DNA from: Dendrobium chrysotoxum
Lineage: Eukaryota; Streptophyta; Magnoliopsida; Asparagales; Orchidaceae
Assembly: GCA_019925795.1 (NCBI GenBank)
Contig: CM034303.1
Location: forward strand, 2,232,001 to 2,296,000
Direction of reading: 5' to 3'
Length of the DNA stretch: 64,000 bases
Positions 1-11,000 of this stretch are shown piece by piece. Numbering within the stretch: the stretch's first letter is position 1; each line of letters opens with the position of its first letter. A model generated the notes under the pieces. That model saw only the letters and a program-made list of their open reading frames with translations, was not told the DNA's origin and did no database searches. The position numbers and the translations under genes were made by a program.

Positions 1-2
1 AA

Positions 3-428
3 GGTGCTCCTGGGATGGATAATTCTTCCTTACAACAGAAAAAGCAAGGGAATAGCAATATACCTCCTAGGCCCCCATTACCACAACGAGAATCTCGGCA
101 GGAGAAAGAGTACACTCCGCTCAACACATCTCGAGCAAATGTGTTAATGGCGATTCAAGATCAGGACAAAGTGAAATGGCCGCATCCTTTGAAGCCAAAT
201 ACAGGAAATCAAGATCAGTACTGTCACTTTCATCGTAGTCGTGGCCACACTACTGAAGCATGTTGGCAACTTAAGGATGAGATTGAAAGACTTATCCGCC
301 AGGGCTATCTTCGACAGTTTATTGGGAACCCACCTACCCGAGAAGAAGCTCGCCCCACTGGGGGGCAAAATCAACAACAACAAAGACAACCATTGAATAA
401 TATTCAAATGGTTGGTGAGATTGAGTAA
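3..428 (+). CDS. Retrotransposon Gag protein, C-terminal part (partial)
   Basis: The frame is open from the left edge through a stop at 426-428, so the N-terminus is missing. The visible 142 residues hold a Pro/Gln-rich linker, then a stretch beginning TPLNTSRANVLMAI. Next comes a zinc-knuckle-like CHFHRSRGHTTEAC with a following LKDEIERLIRQGYL helix. This pattern (C-x-F-H, G-H-x-T, C, then a Leu-Lys-Glu-rich helix) is characteristic of Gag from plant Tat-lineage Ty3/gypsy elements and their gag-only derivatives. The protein packages element RNA into virus-like particles in the cytoplasm. The frame stops cleanly at a TAA with no in-frame pol continuation. Confidence 0.8.
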   Translation, partial: GAPGMDNSSLQQKKQGNSNIPPRPPLPQRESRQEKEYTPLNTSRANVLMAIQDQDKVKWPHPLKPNTGNQDQYCHFHRSRGHTTEACWQLKDEIERLIRQGYLRQFIGNPPTREEARPTGGQNQQQQRQPLNNIQMVGEIE

Positions 429-780
429 TGCTGCAACTTGAACCTTTGTGTTAGTAATACTACTTGTCATGTGTCACCATGTATCTCTTCTATGATCAGT
501 AGGATGTCACTCTAATGTCCTTAGTATTTCTACCAAGTCAAATGATGTGGTTGTCCCTATATGTATCTCTTTTGTTGTACAAGGGAATTATTGTATTGTC
601 TTACAGTAATATAATGTGTTGTTCGTCCAGTTTTGATATTGTCTCTTTCTTTAAAAAAGAATATAAATGACAATGAAAAACTACTGACAAATATAGTCTC
701 TTTATCCTTGATTCGAGAAATACACAATCTTTATTGTGTCTCAATCACTGGATGATCAATCCCAGGGGGATTCGATCTGA

Positions 781-1290
781 CCTCTTCCACACAGGTTAAC
801 GTCGTCGAGCAAAGGCTCCTACATACAACCTCGGATAGGTCTCACATCCTTGGTGGATTCTCTCGACCTCTTCCATACAGGTTAACGTCGTCGAGCAAAG
901 GCTCCGACATACAACCTCGGATAGGTCTCACATCCTTGGTGGATTCTCTCGACCTCTTCCATACAGGTTAACGTCGTCGAGCAAAGGCTCCGACATACAA
1001 CCTCGGATAGGTCTCATATCCTTGGTGGATTCTCTCGACCTCTTCCATACAGGTTAACGTCGTCGAGCAAAGGCTCCGACATACAACCTCGGATAGGTCT
1101 CACATCCTTGGTGGATTCTCTCGACCTCTTCCATAAAGGTTAACGTCGTCGAGCAGGGCTCTGACATACAACCTCGAATAGGTCTCACATCCTTGGTGGA
1201 TTCCCTCGACCACTCCTATACAGGTTAACGTCATTGAGCAGGGCTCTGACATACAACCTCATATAGGTCAAATATCATTGGATGATGTCT
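781..1290 (+). repeat. 86-bp tandem repeat array, about six copies
   Basis: The phrase CCTCTTCCAYACAGGTTAAC starts at 781, 867, 953, 1039 and 1125, exactly 86 bp apart, with a diverged sixth copy at 1210. The copies at 867-1124 are almost identical and the outer ones decay. A more degenerate relative continues to about 1400. No reading frame is conserved through the units. Such arrays are common in the untranslated region between coding part and 3' LTR of large plant Ty3/gypsy elements, which is where this one lies. Confidence 0.95.
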
Positions 1291-1899
1291 TGTATCCCAA
1301 TCATTGAAAGATCATTCTTAGGGAGATTTAATCTAACATCTTCCCTTAACGTCATCAAGCAAGGGCTTTGACTTACAGTCTCAGATATGTCAAACATCCT
1401 AAAAGGATGTCTCTCACATTCGTTCAAACTAATAATACATCAAAAGCACAAAGCATGTCTTACAGATGCAATAACAATTCAGGTCCCTCTAGGGGACAAA
1501 TCCTCATTTCATATACCATATCATTGGAGTTACATAAATTCAGATTCAAATATACATTTCTTCTCACCAGAAGTTGAAATTAAAAGGTACACTGGTGACA
1601 CTCATACAAGCTAGTATTATCCAGTAACAAGTAACTTTAACACAGTCAAATATCCTTGGTGGATTTAAGTGACTTCTCCCTTACTGCACGCAAGCATCTC
1701 CTACAACTGCTCCTTTAAAGAAAGGACATAATTGGATCATCATCAGACCTCCACTCAGTTGACAGTGTTAGTGTATTGCCAGAATGTTGGCATATCACAC
1801 TACTTCGGCCCCTTGATCCAATAATATCTGATGTTGGCACACTTCAGTATGGATGAATATTGCCTTAACACAATGCCACTGGACACCCGATCGTCCATC

Positions 1900-2293
1900 A
1901 TCGACAAACTAACATTGAAATTCAACTCGACGTTAAGCTTCTACCCAACGTTGGACTTCTGCCAGTCGTCGGACCCCCGTCGGATATCTACCCGACGCTG
2001 TACTTTTACGTGACGTCGGACTTCTGCCTGTCGTCATATGTTTGTCGGGCTTCTACCCAACACCAAATTTCTACCCGTCGTGGGACTTCTTCTGGCCGAC
2101 AGATTTTCGTCGGAGTTCTACCCGACGCCGTACTTCTTCCCGCCGCCGAACTTCCACCCGGCCGCTGATTGCCGCCGGACTTCATCCCGACCTTCGTCGG
2201 ACCACCGCCCGGTCGCGGACCGCCATCGAACTTCAGCCCGACCTTCGTCGGACCACCACCCGGCCGCTGACCGCCGTCAGACTCCCTCCGACT
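1900..2293 (+). repeat. Degenerate ~20-bp GC-rich minisatellite
   Basis: Imperfect units of 19-21 bp resembling CGACGCCGGACTTCTACCC recur about 18 times, increasingly GC-rich to the right. The same unit type reappears inside the probable LTR at 3785-4000. Long open frames here are by-products of the repeat and are not called as genes. Confidence 0.75.
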
Positions 2294-2332
2294 AACATCT
2301 CACCTCCACATGATCTCTTAAAGAAGAGAAAC

Positions 2333-2665
2333 TCTAACTTCTGCGCAAAGGGAGGGGCGCCGAGTCAAGTAGGGAAAGTCACCTACTCAAAAACAGCGGA
2401 AGGCCTCAAAATGCCAGAAACTAGATGAGAGAAGAAAGAAATTTCTAACTTCTGTGCAAAAGGAGGGGCGCCGAGTCAAGTAGGGAAAATCACCTACTCA
2501 AAAACGGCGGAAGGCCTCAAAATGCCAAAAACTAGAGGGGAGAAGAGAGGAATACTCTAACTTCTGCGCAAAGGGAGGGGCGCCGAGTTAAGTAGGGAAA
2601 GTCACCTACTCAAAAACGGCGGAAAGCCTCAAAATGCCAAAAGCGAGAGGGAGAAAGGAAGAAGG
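2333..2665 (+). repeat. 112-bp tandem repeat, three copies
   Basis: TCTAACTTCTGYGCAAARGG begins at 2333, 2444 and 2556, a period of 111-112 bp. Each unit contains GGGGCGCCGAGT, a CACCTACTCAAAAAC block and a GGAAGGCCTCAAAATGCC block. The copies are about 90% alike by eye. This is a second tandem array in the non-coding part of the same element, unrelated in sequence to the 86-bp array. Confidence 0.9.
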
Positions 2666-2828
2666 GGCGAGTTTCTACTAGGCCCTGGGGGGTCTATTTA
2701 TAGTTTTCTTTAAGGGGGGGAGGATTCCAAAATTCTATTAAATTTCCTGAAATTTTTCAAAATTTTCGGAATTTTTTGGGATTTTTCCGGATTTTTTCGG
2801 ATTTTTAATCCCATGTGGGACCCACAAT

Positions 2829-2955
2829 TTAAAAAAAAAAAAAAAAAATTTTTTTTAAATATAACCGCGCGGTTCCGCGCGGTTCAGCGGGCAGACGCGC
2901 CCGCTGGCGCGGGCGCCGCCGCCGGCGGCGGCCGGCCGGCCGGCCGGCCGGCTGG
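2829..2955. repeat. A/T run and CCGG-rich block
   Basis: A run of about 19 A is followed by a run of T. Within 30 bases comes a block that is almost pure G and C (2870-2955), including GCGGTTCCGCGCGGTT and repeated CCGG from about 2930. The abrupt shift from nearly pure A/T to nearly pure G/C is confined to the element's untranslated region. The CCGG run is dense in CpG and is expected to be heavily methylated in plants. Confidence 0.85.
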
Positions 2956-3214
2956 TTCGGCCGCCTACGCGTTGCCGGGCTCCGATTTCGAGCCCGGACG
3001 GTCCAAATTGGACATTTTTGGGGTCCCCGGATACGTTTTTCGACGTTCCGGACTCAATTTTGACACTTTCGGAGCTCAACGGGGCCTCTATGATCAAGTT
3101 CGAGCAAATATTTAATTTCTGGAACGCAATTTTTTGCGATTCGGCCAACGTAAAATACCGGAGAAAGTATTTTCGGACTCATGGAGCTTCGATGTCCGAA
3201 AATAGGGGGGCAAC

Positions 3215-4250
3215 TGATATATCGCCAAAAAATTATCTTGATCGGGCACGAATCTCGAGGAAAAACTCAAGTCGGAAACTTCAAAAATTAATTCGGAGAC
3301 CATTTAAACTCCGATTTCAGCAAGCTTATAGTCGAACTGAGCGTCTCGGAAATACGAATCCAACAACACCAAATTCGACTCAATCCGAGCTCAAACGAGT
3401 CCAAATCAAGTACCCGAAGCGCTGTTGGAAGCATCAAACAGTTATTTGAGTTACCAAACGGTCTCCGATTTTGACGAGCTTATAGTCGGATCGAGCGTCT
3501 CGACGAGACGAATCCAACGAGCCCAAGATCGTAGAATTCTGATATCATTAAGACCTTCAAATACTTGATAAACGGTTCACAATCAAGGGATTCAATATCG
3601 GCCGTTCATCCGGATCACTCCCTATTTGCCCCTGATCCCTCACATATTTACAGGCTATGCCACTCCAGAAAAACTATAAATAGCCCCTCATTTCTCTTAA
3701 GAGAGGGCCCAACCCAAGCCAAGAAGAGAAGAAGAGAAGAAAGAGAAGAAGAAGAGGAGAGAAGTCTAGGAGGGAATAACTCCTCCTCGACCACCGCCGG
3801 AACACCGCCGGAACTCCGCCGGAACACTGCCGGAACACCACCGAAGCACCACCAGGCGCCCGAGGGACGCCGGAGCTCTGCCCGACACAGGAGCAACATC
3901 GGAATTCTGCCCGACGCCGGAATTCTACCCGACGCCGGACTTCTTTCCAAGTGACGCCGGAATTCTGCTCGACACCCCGAGTGACGTCGGAACTCTGCTT
4001 GTCCTTGTAACTGATACTCATTGTAATCTGATCGTCCTGAATTTAAAGGACGGATCAGCCTCGTGTACTTCAAACGACACTAGTGGAACTATTTCAACTG
4101 GGCGTGGCCCCGTGGTTTTTTCCCTTTCCAGGGTTTTCCACGTAAAAATCCTGGTGTTACTATTTCGATTCTGTTTGTGTGCTGAATATACGTACAACGC
4201 TGAGACGGAAATATTAAACTCTATCGCCGCGTATATTTGAGTCCGCAACA
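3215..4250 (+). repeat. Probable 3' LTR of the gag-only element
   Basis: A purine tract ending in six G (about 3199-3210) precedes TGATATATCG at 3215, a typical polypurine-tract to LTR junction. The far end GAGTCCGCAACA at 4239-4250 gives the terminal CA. Inside are a TATA box (3675-3682), the CCGGAATTCTGCCCGACG-type minisatellite and a late-LTR motif around GGTTTTCCACGTAAAAATC at 4131-4149. I recognise that last motif from plant LTR retrotransposons. The partner LTR and target-site duplication are outside the window, so the ends are inferred. Confidence 0.55.
3675..3682 (+). promoter_or_regulatory. TATA box of the LTR promoter
   Basis: TATAAATA is followed by a pyrimidine-rich stretch within the probable LTR, about 460 bp from its 5' end. 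Position and sequence fit an RNA polymerase II promoter driving retroelement transcription. Confidence 0.5.
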
Positions 4251-4745
4251 TAAATAATATGATATAAAACGGTAGATATATAAATTCCCTTAAACTTGGG
4301 GTTAATATTTCGTTCCTTGCACCCATAGTTGATCTATAATTATAGATATGAAATATTAAAGTTTTATTATTAGATATATAAATAAATGATATAAAATGGT
4401 ATGTATGTAAATCCCCCTTTCTATAATAGTAATTTCATCATTTTATGATAAAATTACTGTTATAGAAAGGGGGATTTACATACATACCACTTTATTTCAT
4501 GCTATTTACATATTTAATATTTAAAATTTTAATATTACATGCCTACCATTTATAGAATAAATATGGGTGCATGGAATGAAATATTAAAATTTATAGGGTT
4601 ATATGCGTGATAAGAATAAAATATAAGAGTAATATATTTGATATTAAAATTTTATATGAGTGGTAGGAATGTAATATTAAAATTTTAAATATTAGATATA
4701 TAAATAGCATAAAATAAAATGATATATATGTAAATCCCCCGTTTA
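4251..4745. repeat. Large AT-rich palindrome with nested direct repeats (MITE-like)
   Basis: Inner arms 4386-4440 and 4446-4500 pair over 55 bp with about four mismatches and a 5-nt loop. Outer arms 4304-4327 and 4562-4585 pair over 24 bp with two mismatches, and the spacers between are also roughly complementary. The whole 4304-4585 segment is therefore one imperfect 282-bp palindrome centred near 4444. Direct copies of the arm (GTAAATCCCCC type) occur at about 4405, 4260-4290 (diverged) and 4700-4740. No coding potential. It lies between the LTR end and the ETHE1 promoter, and may be a foldback or MITE element. Confidence 0.85.
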
Positions 4746-4969
4746 ATAAATTAATATGTAATTTTGTTTTTAAATTTTTTTTACATAATATATCCAATAG
4801 TATTAGTGCCGCCGTCCTTCTCTAGTCAAGCGATACATGTGAAACTCCGGCGGCTTTTCTCGGCCGTGCGAAAACCTTTCAGAATCCCGATCAAAACTCC
4901 GGCGGCGTTCCTCCAAACTTTCTTTTTTATATGTTTTTCCCCCAAAGAAAAAGACTCTGTCAACCTTAT

Positions 4970-4992
4970 CTCTCTCTCTCTCTCTCTCTCTA
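4970..4992 (+). promoter_or_regulatory. (CT)n tract in the ETHE1 leader
   Basis: A pure CT run sits 47-69 bp upstream of the ETHE1 start codon. Pyrimidine tracts here are common in plant 5' leaders, and GAGA-binding BPC factors recognise the complementary strand. No TATA box is obvious between 4750 and 4970. The regulatory role is inferred. Confidence 0.4.
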
Positions 4993-5038
4993 CCCAAAAA
5001 ATCTGAAGCATGAATAACGCGCGACAGATATAGAAACA

Positions 5039-8000
5039 ATGCTCCCGCTTCGTCTCCACCTGCCCGCCCATCGGGGTCTGCGCCTTCTCTCCCTTCTCAC
5101 TAGTTTTGGTTCAAGGCAAACCGTAGCCGTCTCAGTTGAATCGAAAGTGAGATCGGTGGCCATGGCGTCGTATACCACTGCAGCTACAGAGGGATCGAGA
5201 AGGCTTCTCTTCAGGCAGCTCTTTGAGAAGGAATCATCCACCTACACCTATCTTCTTGCCGACATAGGGCATCCAGAGAAGCCCGCCGTGGTGAGTATGA
5301 TTTCTCATCCTCTGCATTGATCTTGTTGGCGTTGGATGGATTTGTTGTATTTTCTTGTGAAATCATGTGGAGTGGAGATTCTTGTTGGTTCTGTGGATGA
5401 GAACGAACTTTGGATGCTGCTGTCTCTTTCTTTGCTTTCTTTTAATTGATCCTGGTTTGCATTTATTATTTATTTGCTTTACTTTCTTCATCACTTTGCT
5501 GTTTGGTGTTAAGTTAGTTTGCTAAAAATCTAGATTTTTGTGATGCTGATGAAATTATAATCCATAAATCAATCTGTTTTTAATCATGAACATAGATGCT
5601 TGTTAATCTTGAAAAAATTGTTTAATTGAAGATTACAAGGTTGGAAATAAGGTTAGATCCTCTTTAGGCTCTAAATTATTAAATGAATTGTTCATTATGT
5701 AAATAGCTATGTAGATAGTAATCAATCGTGTGTTTTATTAAGTGGAGATTAGTTAATGTGAGGCTATCATTATTCAGCCAAGGATAAATTAGGTACTAAT
5801 TTATTATTTATTAATCTAAGGATCTCTTTAAACATTAATTATTTAAGCTCCATATTAAGAGGGTAATTAGATTTGGCTTATGTTAAGAAAGGTAGAGATA
5901 GATCTAAAAGGACTTGGTTAGAAAATATTAGAAATGACCTTTCTGTATTAAATTTAAATAAGAATTTGACTCTTAATAGGACACAATGGCGAAAAAAGAT
6001 TCATGTAGCCGACCTTATGTAGTGGGATAAAGCCTTGATATTGTTATTGTTGTTGTAGTATTAAGAGACTAATTACTCGATCACTACAAGTAGATCCGAA
6101 GATTACTTGTTATGATTGAGTAAGAAGTAATTAATTAGTTATTGGATGTGATCATTATATAATGCAATGATTTGTTAATTAACAATTAAAAGTTTATAAA
6201 ATCTAAGGTGGCTGTTAAGCACCAACCAAGGGATGTAAGCATGTATTAATTAGAATCATTGATTTCATCAATTAATTAAACACTAATAAAATGATTAGTT
6301 AATCCGATAGGCTTATTATTAAGTTATAGATTAATTACGGAAAATTGTAAGATTAATTAATCTAAAATGGCATTTAAGCACTAATTAGGGGGAAGTAATG
6401 ATCGTGTGTATTAATTGTTGAGGAATGCTTAATTTTAGTGGCTGCTATGAGGCATGTTGGATCACTTTCCTGAAGGAGATATTCTCCTCACTAGGACATA
6501 GTACCAGGCAATTGACCTTCTGGATACAACAAAGCACTTAAACATTTTCAAGAGTTATGAATGAGTAGATGCAACTATTTATTAAAGCCTTTTTCATGGG
6601 ATCACTTGTGAGAATATGCAACCCTATTCAAATATTTTATCAAGAGCTTCAAATGGTAGGTGCATCCATCTTGAAACTATTTAGGAAGCCACAATTCTTG
6701 ACAAATTGCATTTATAAATATTTTTAAAATTAATAAAAATTAACTTCCTAAATTAATTAATGTGGTAATCAATTCCCAAGATGTCCCAAGTTCCCAATCT
6801 ATGACTTACAAATGTTCAATATAACTTACTAGGCTCACATGCTTTCCATTAGAGGGACCACTTCCATGGGTTTCTCCCAAGGGAAGCGAGACTAAACCAC
6901 ACCATATCACAAACTTTTCAAAAGTCTATTATAAAATTTTCAGCAACTCCCCACAAGTTTGTAATAATTTTGTTTTCATGGAATAAGTATTATGAATCTA
7001 AAGGTATTTCTCAACTTGAACTATTTATAAGCACTTTGATGTTTATACCAAGTTGATGGTGTCCAATTTGGATTGAATCATAACTGCTAAAATTAAAGTT
7101 CATGGTATTATGAATCTTTGCTTCCCAAGAAGTTTTAATAGCTTAAGCATTGTTAGGGCCATGTGCCAATCCTGGAATTCGTAAGCATTTACATTTTAGT
7201 CCTCAATCCTCCTATTGAAGAGGCACCACTTCTATGTTTACATAGGTAGAGTTCCTTGATGCTCCACTTGCTAAGAGCATTTTCTTAACATAATTATATT
7301 AAGAACTTTAGTTCAGTCTTTTAAAATAGCATCTACTTATGCTATTCACTGAAAATGTTAGGATGAGACAGCGCTTTCAAGCATATCCTTATAACTTATT
7401 TTTATTCATTGAGCTTTAAAATTAGCTTTTACTAATTAAAAGTTGGATTTTGGTTATTGATGCTTATTATTGAATATTTAATTTTCATTACACTTATTGG
7501 ACTTATTACTAAATCTCTCAAAAGCTTTTTATTGAGAGGATCAACTAAATTATTCCCTGATCTCATATAATTTAATAATGATCACTTCATTTGAGATCAA
7601 ATTTAGAATATAGTCATGTCTCAGACTAATATGTCTGGATTTACCATTATAAATGGTACTACAAGCTTTAAGCAATACAGCCTCACTATCACAAGCCAAG
7701 ATAGTTAGTATCTGTTTTTTTCACAATTCTATATCTAATAATAAATTTCTTAGCCACTTTCCTTTGCATGCAGCCACTAAATAGTTCAATCTATGTTTTT
7801 TTTTGCAATCAGTTATTTTTTTTAAATGCGTAAGTTAAGACAATATTGGGAAAACAATGCTTATTTTATTAGAAATTGAGTTAATTTTTTTTTTTTGTTA
7901 TGTGAGTTATGCTAAATGGTTTAACTTTCTGCTTGGATTAGTTGATTGACCCTGTAGATAAAACGGCAGATAGAGACTTATCGCTGATCAGGGACTTGGG

Positions 8001-11000
8001 AGTGAAGCTCATCTATGCTATGAATACTCATGTACATGCCGATCACGTGACTGGAACTGGCATCATAAAGGTCTGTGAAGCCTTCTATTTTTTCAGTTTG
8101 TTCAATGACTAAGATAGTCAGTTAAATCGATAATAGCAAGACACTACAAAAAGTATATTCTATCATGTTCAAGCCTTTTTTTTGTTCGTATTCCTGATGT
8201 AATAAATACATTTCATTTGATTTTTATATTTTCCTCAATAACCATGAACTTGCAGATTAAAGTTCCAGGTGTACAATCAGTCATCTCCAAAGCTAGCAAT
8301 GCAAAAGCTGACCATCTAGTTGAACAAGGTGACAAAATAAATTTTGGTGATCTCTATTTGGAGGTATGGCTTGGTAGATTTTATTCAATTTTGATGATGT
8401 TGATAGGAAAAGGCCGATCTTATGTCTAAGTTCATTTCTTTATATACATTGGTGGCACTTGTTTTACATGCCAATGGACTAATTAATCACAAATAAGTTT
8501 TGTCATGTAAATTCAATAGATAATTTCTATTTATTAAAACATAAACTACAAGACACCAAATATGTAATATGATCATAAAAGAGGTATTATTTACAATGCA
8601 ATATACATATAATAAATGTTATCATAGTATCAAATTAGAATAAATTACATGACACTGATAAAAAATGTCATTTATTCTATGATGATTTACAATATATGAT
8701 GTTCATAATTATTCATATGAAAATGAATAATTAATGCATTGGCAATGCTAATATATCTATATGCAATCACACAGACATATTCATACATATCCATAATAAC
8801 TCATTGGCCATTTATCATAATACCTTTTATGCACAATCGTTTGATCAAGATGCCTTGAACATGAGGAAGGTTTTTAACCAATGAAAACCCAATTGAGTCG
8901 TAACTATATGGGCATGTCGGCCCAACTAGCCAATTATATCAACAAAAGGGTGTTACCAAACATTGACATCCATCATACAAACATACACATTTTAGATATA
9001 TGTCATCAACAATCATATATTAGATGTTTTATGAGCAATATAATCAATGCCTGATTCATATTGATCAAATATGTTTTGGATGAACAAGATTTTTTACACA
9101 GCAACTGATATGAAATCAGGAATTGTTTGCGAGTATTAATAAATAATTGATTAAGTAACGATAAAGTTTTAGCTTAATGTTTCACCCAAGTAGATTCAAA
9201 GAGGATCTTAGGAAGAAGCTATGCGTAGGCAATCAATTACAAACCGAAGTTAAGGGATCCTTTAAAACAACAACTAAAACAAAGTAGTAAAATGATTAGT
9301 TCAACATAATCCACTGGTTAACAAAGCAATGTTTTCACCTTGGGTCCTTTGAATCTCTCTCTTTAAAGTGGTAGGGTTTGACGGAGAAGCAAAGCCAATA
9401 CACCAAGCGATGCCACCACAAGAACGAAGACGCCTCGGGTAGTAGTCGTTGGAGCGGTAGTCGAAGTAGGAGAAGTAGATGGATGGTTGACAACGTACCA
9501 ACGACCCAGAAGGATGTGCTCTTCAGTTGAAAGCGTCAATTGATACAAGATGCGGTCCACGTATTCTTCCACCGAATTGTCGAAATCCGGAGTGAATTCG
9601 AAGAAAGGAGATCGTAGGATGTCGATCCGTCCGTGAGGATCTTCTACGAATCCGTGATCAATCTTCGGATCGGCCATTCATAATTGCCTTGAGTGAGGGA
9701 GAAGAAGATTGAGGGAGAGGGAGGAGAGAAGTGGCGGCTTGCAAGGGGTGGGGTGGTTCGGCCGTGAGGGAGAAGGAGAGGGGGGCGGGTGAGAGAGGAG
9801 CGGGTGATGGTTGGGTTTGAATGTGGGAGAGGGATTATTAGAAAATCTGAAATTAATTTAGATTTTTCTAAGAGGGAAGAGAGGGAACAATTTGAATTTC
9901 AAATTATTCCACAAAGGGTAGGGGGGCCGGCGGTATTAAGTGGGTAATTATGGGGTTAAGGGACTTTAATGCTTAATTGGAGAGAGAATAGCAAGGGAAG
10001 AGGGGCCGGCCATAGGAAGAGAGAGGGGGAGCATGTCTAGGTTCAATGTATGTGGTTCTAATGAAATTAATGTGATTGAAATCAAATCTGATTTTTAATT
10101 TCAGAATTTGATTTAAATCATGATAGTTTCCTAATGGGGGATTTAACTAATAGGAAGGTATTTGAAATTCAAAACTTGATTGAAATCAAATAAAGATCCT
10201 TCCTAAATAGCATGTTGGTATTTTAGGAAACTAATTATGAGCCCATTGAATTCGAAAATTCAAATTAATGGGAGGGATGGGGCGGCGGGTATTGGCATGG
10301 AAGGGAATCCGGCAGGTGGTTGGGTGGAGACCGGCGGTGGGGTTGACGGGGAGGGGTGTTCGGCAGCTTTGGGGGGGTGGTGGAGTTGGGGCCGTCGGGT
10401 AGAATGGGAGGGGAAGGTGGCGGTGGGTTTGGAATTGGAGTAGAAGGCCGGCGGTGGGATTACGGAGGGAAATAAAAAGAACTAACCACGAATCCCGGCT
10501 CCTACCGGCGGCTGGTGGGTGGTGCGTGGCCCTCTCCTAGGGATCACTTCTCACAAGAACTCACTAAGAGATTTAGAAGCAAAATCTGAAATTTCATTCA
10601 TAAGCATCATTAGAAAATAATACAATAATTAAGCTTTAATATATAGGCCTCTAAAAGCAAAGACATCTAAGACACATATGCCCTCGGGCTACAACACATG
10701 ACAAATCCCTCATAGGGGTACAAATGAAAATTTGACATATAAATAACAGAAATAAAAGAAAACATCATAAATAGAGACTATGAATCGTAGCCGTTGATCT
10801 ACGATTCCTCCGATAGTAAGTGTGACAAAATCTCTTGTGGATGTCCACATCAGCAACTAAGACAATTTACATGATAAACACGTTATGCTATCATACAAAT
10901 CATTTTAGCATTAAAAATTTGTCATCAATTACCATGCCAAAGCTATCTACACATCATATGGTATTACGACATGATCTTAAAGCTTGTACAAATGTGAATG

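Larger units (their letters stand above)
1..4250 (+). mobile_element. 3' portion of a gag-only-looking LTR retrotransposon
   Basis: The window opens inside a retroelement Gag reading frame (3-428). After its stop there is no protease, reverse transcriptase or integrase frame for about 2.8 kb. That stretch holds an 86-bp tandem array, a GC-rich minisatellite, a 112-bp tandem array and a CCGG-rich block. A purine tract and a probable LTR (3215-4250) follow. Gag running into repeat-rich non-coding DNA and then an LTR fits non-autonomous gag-only elements (the TR-GAG type) or a Tat-like element that lost pol. The 5' half lies outside the window, so the class cannot be settled. Seen: Gag motif, repeats, LTR-like end. 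Inferred: that they are one element. Confidence 0.6.

Noticed and set aside
781..1290. CRISPR-like array
   Set aside because: The units are contiguous 86-bp tandem copies without unique spacers, in a plant retroelement.
2038..2428. Pro/Arg/Ser-rich open frames
   Set aside because: They arise from a GC-rich ~20-bp minisatellite and are open in more than one frame.
5162..5164. ETHE1 start at the second ATG
   Set aside because: It would give a protein without the Arg/Leu-rich leader. The first ATG adds a plausible mitochondrial presequence in frame. Both may be used.
10237..10443. Gly-rich 68-codon open frame
   Set aside because: It lies in a G-rich stretch and shows composition bias only.
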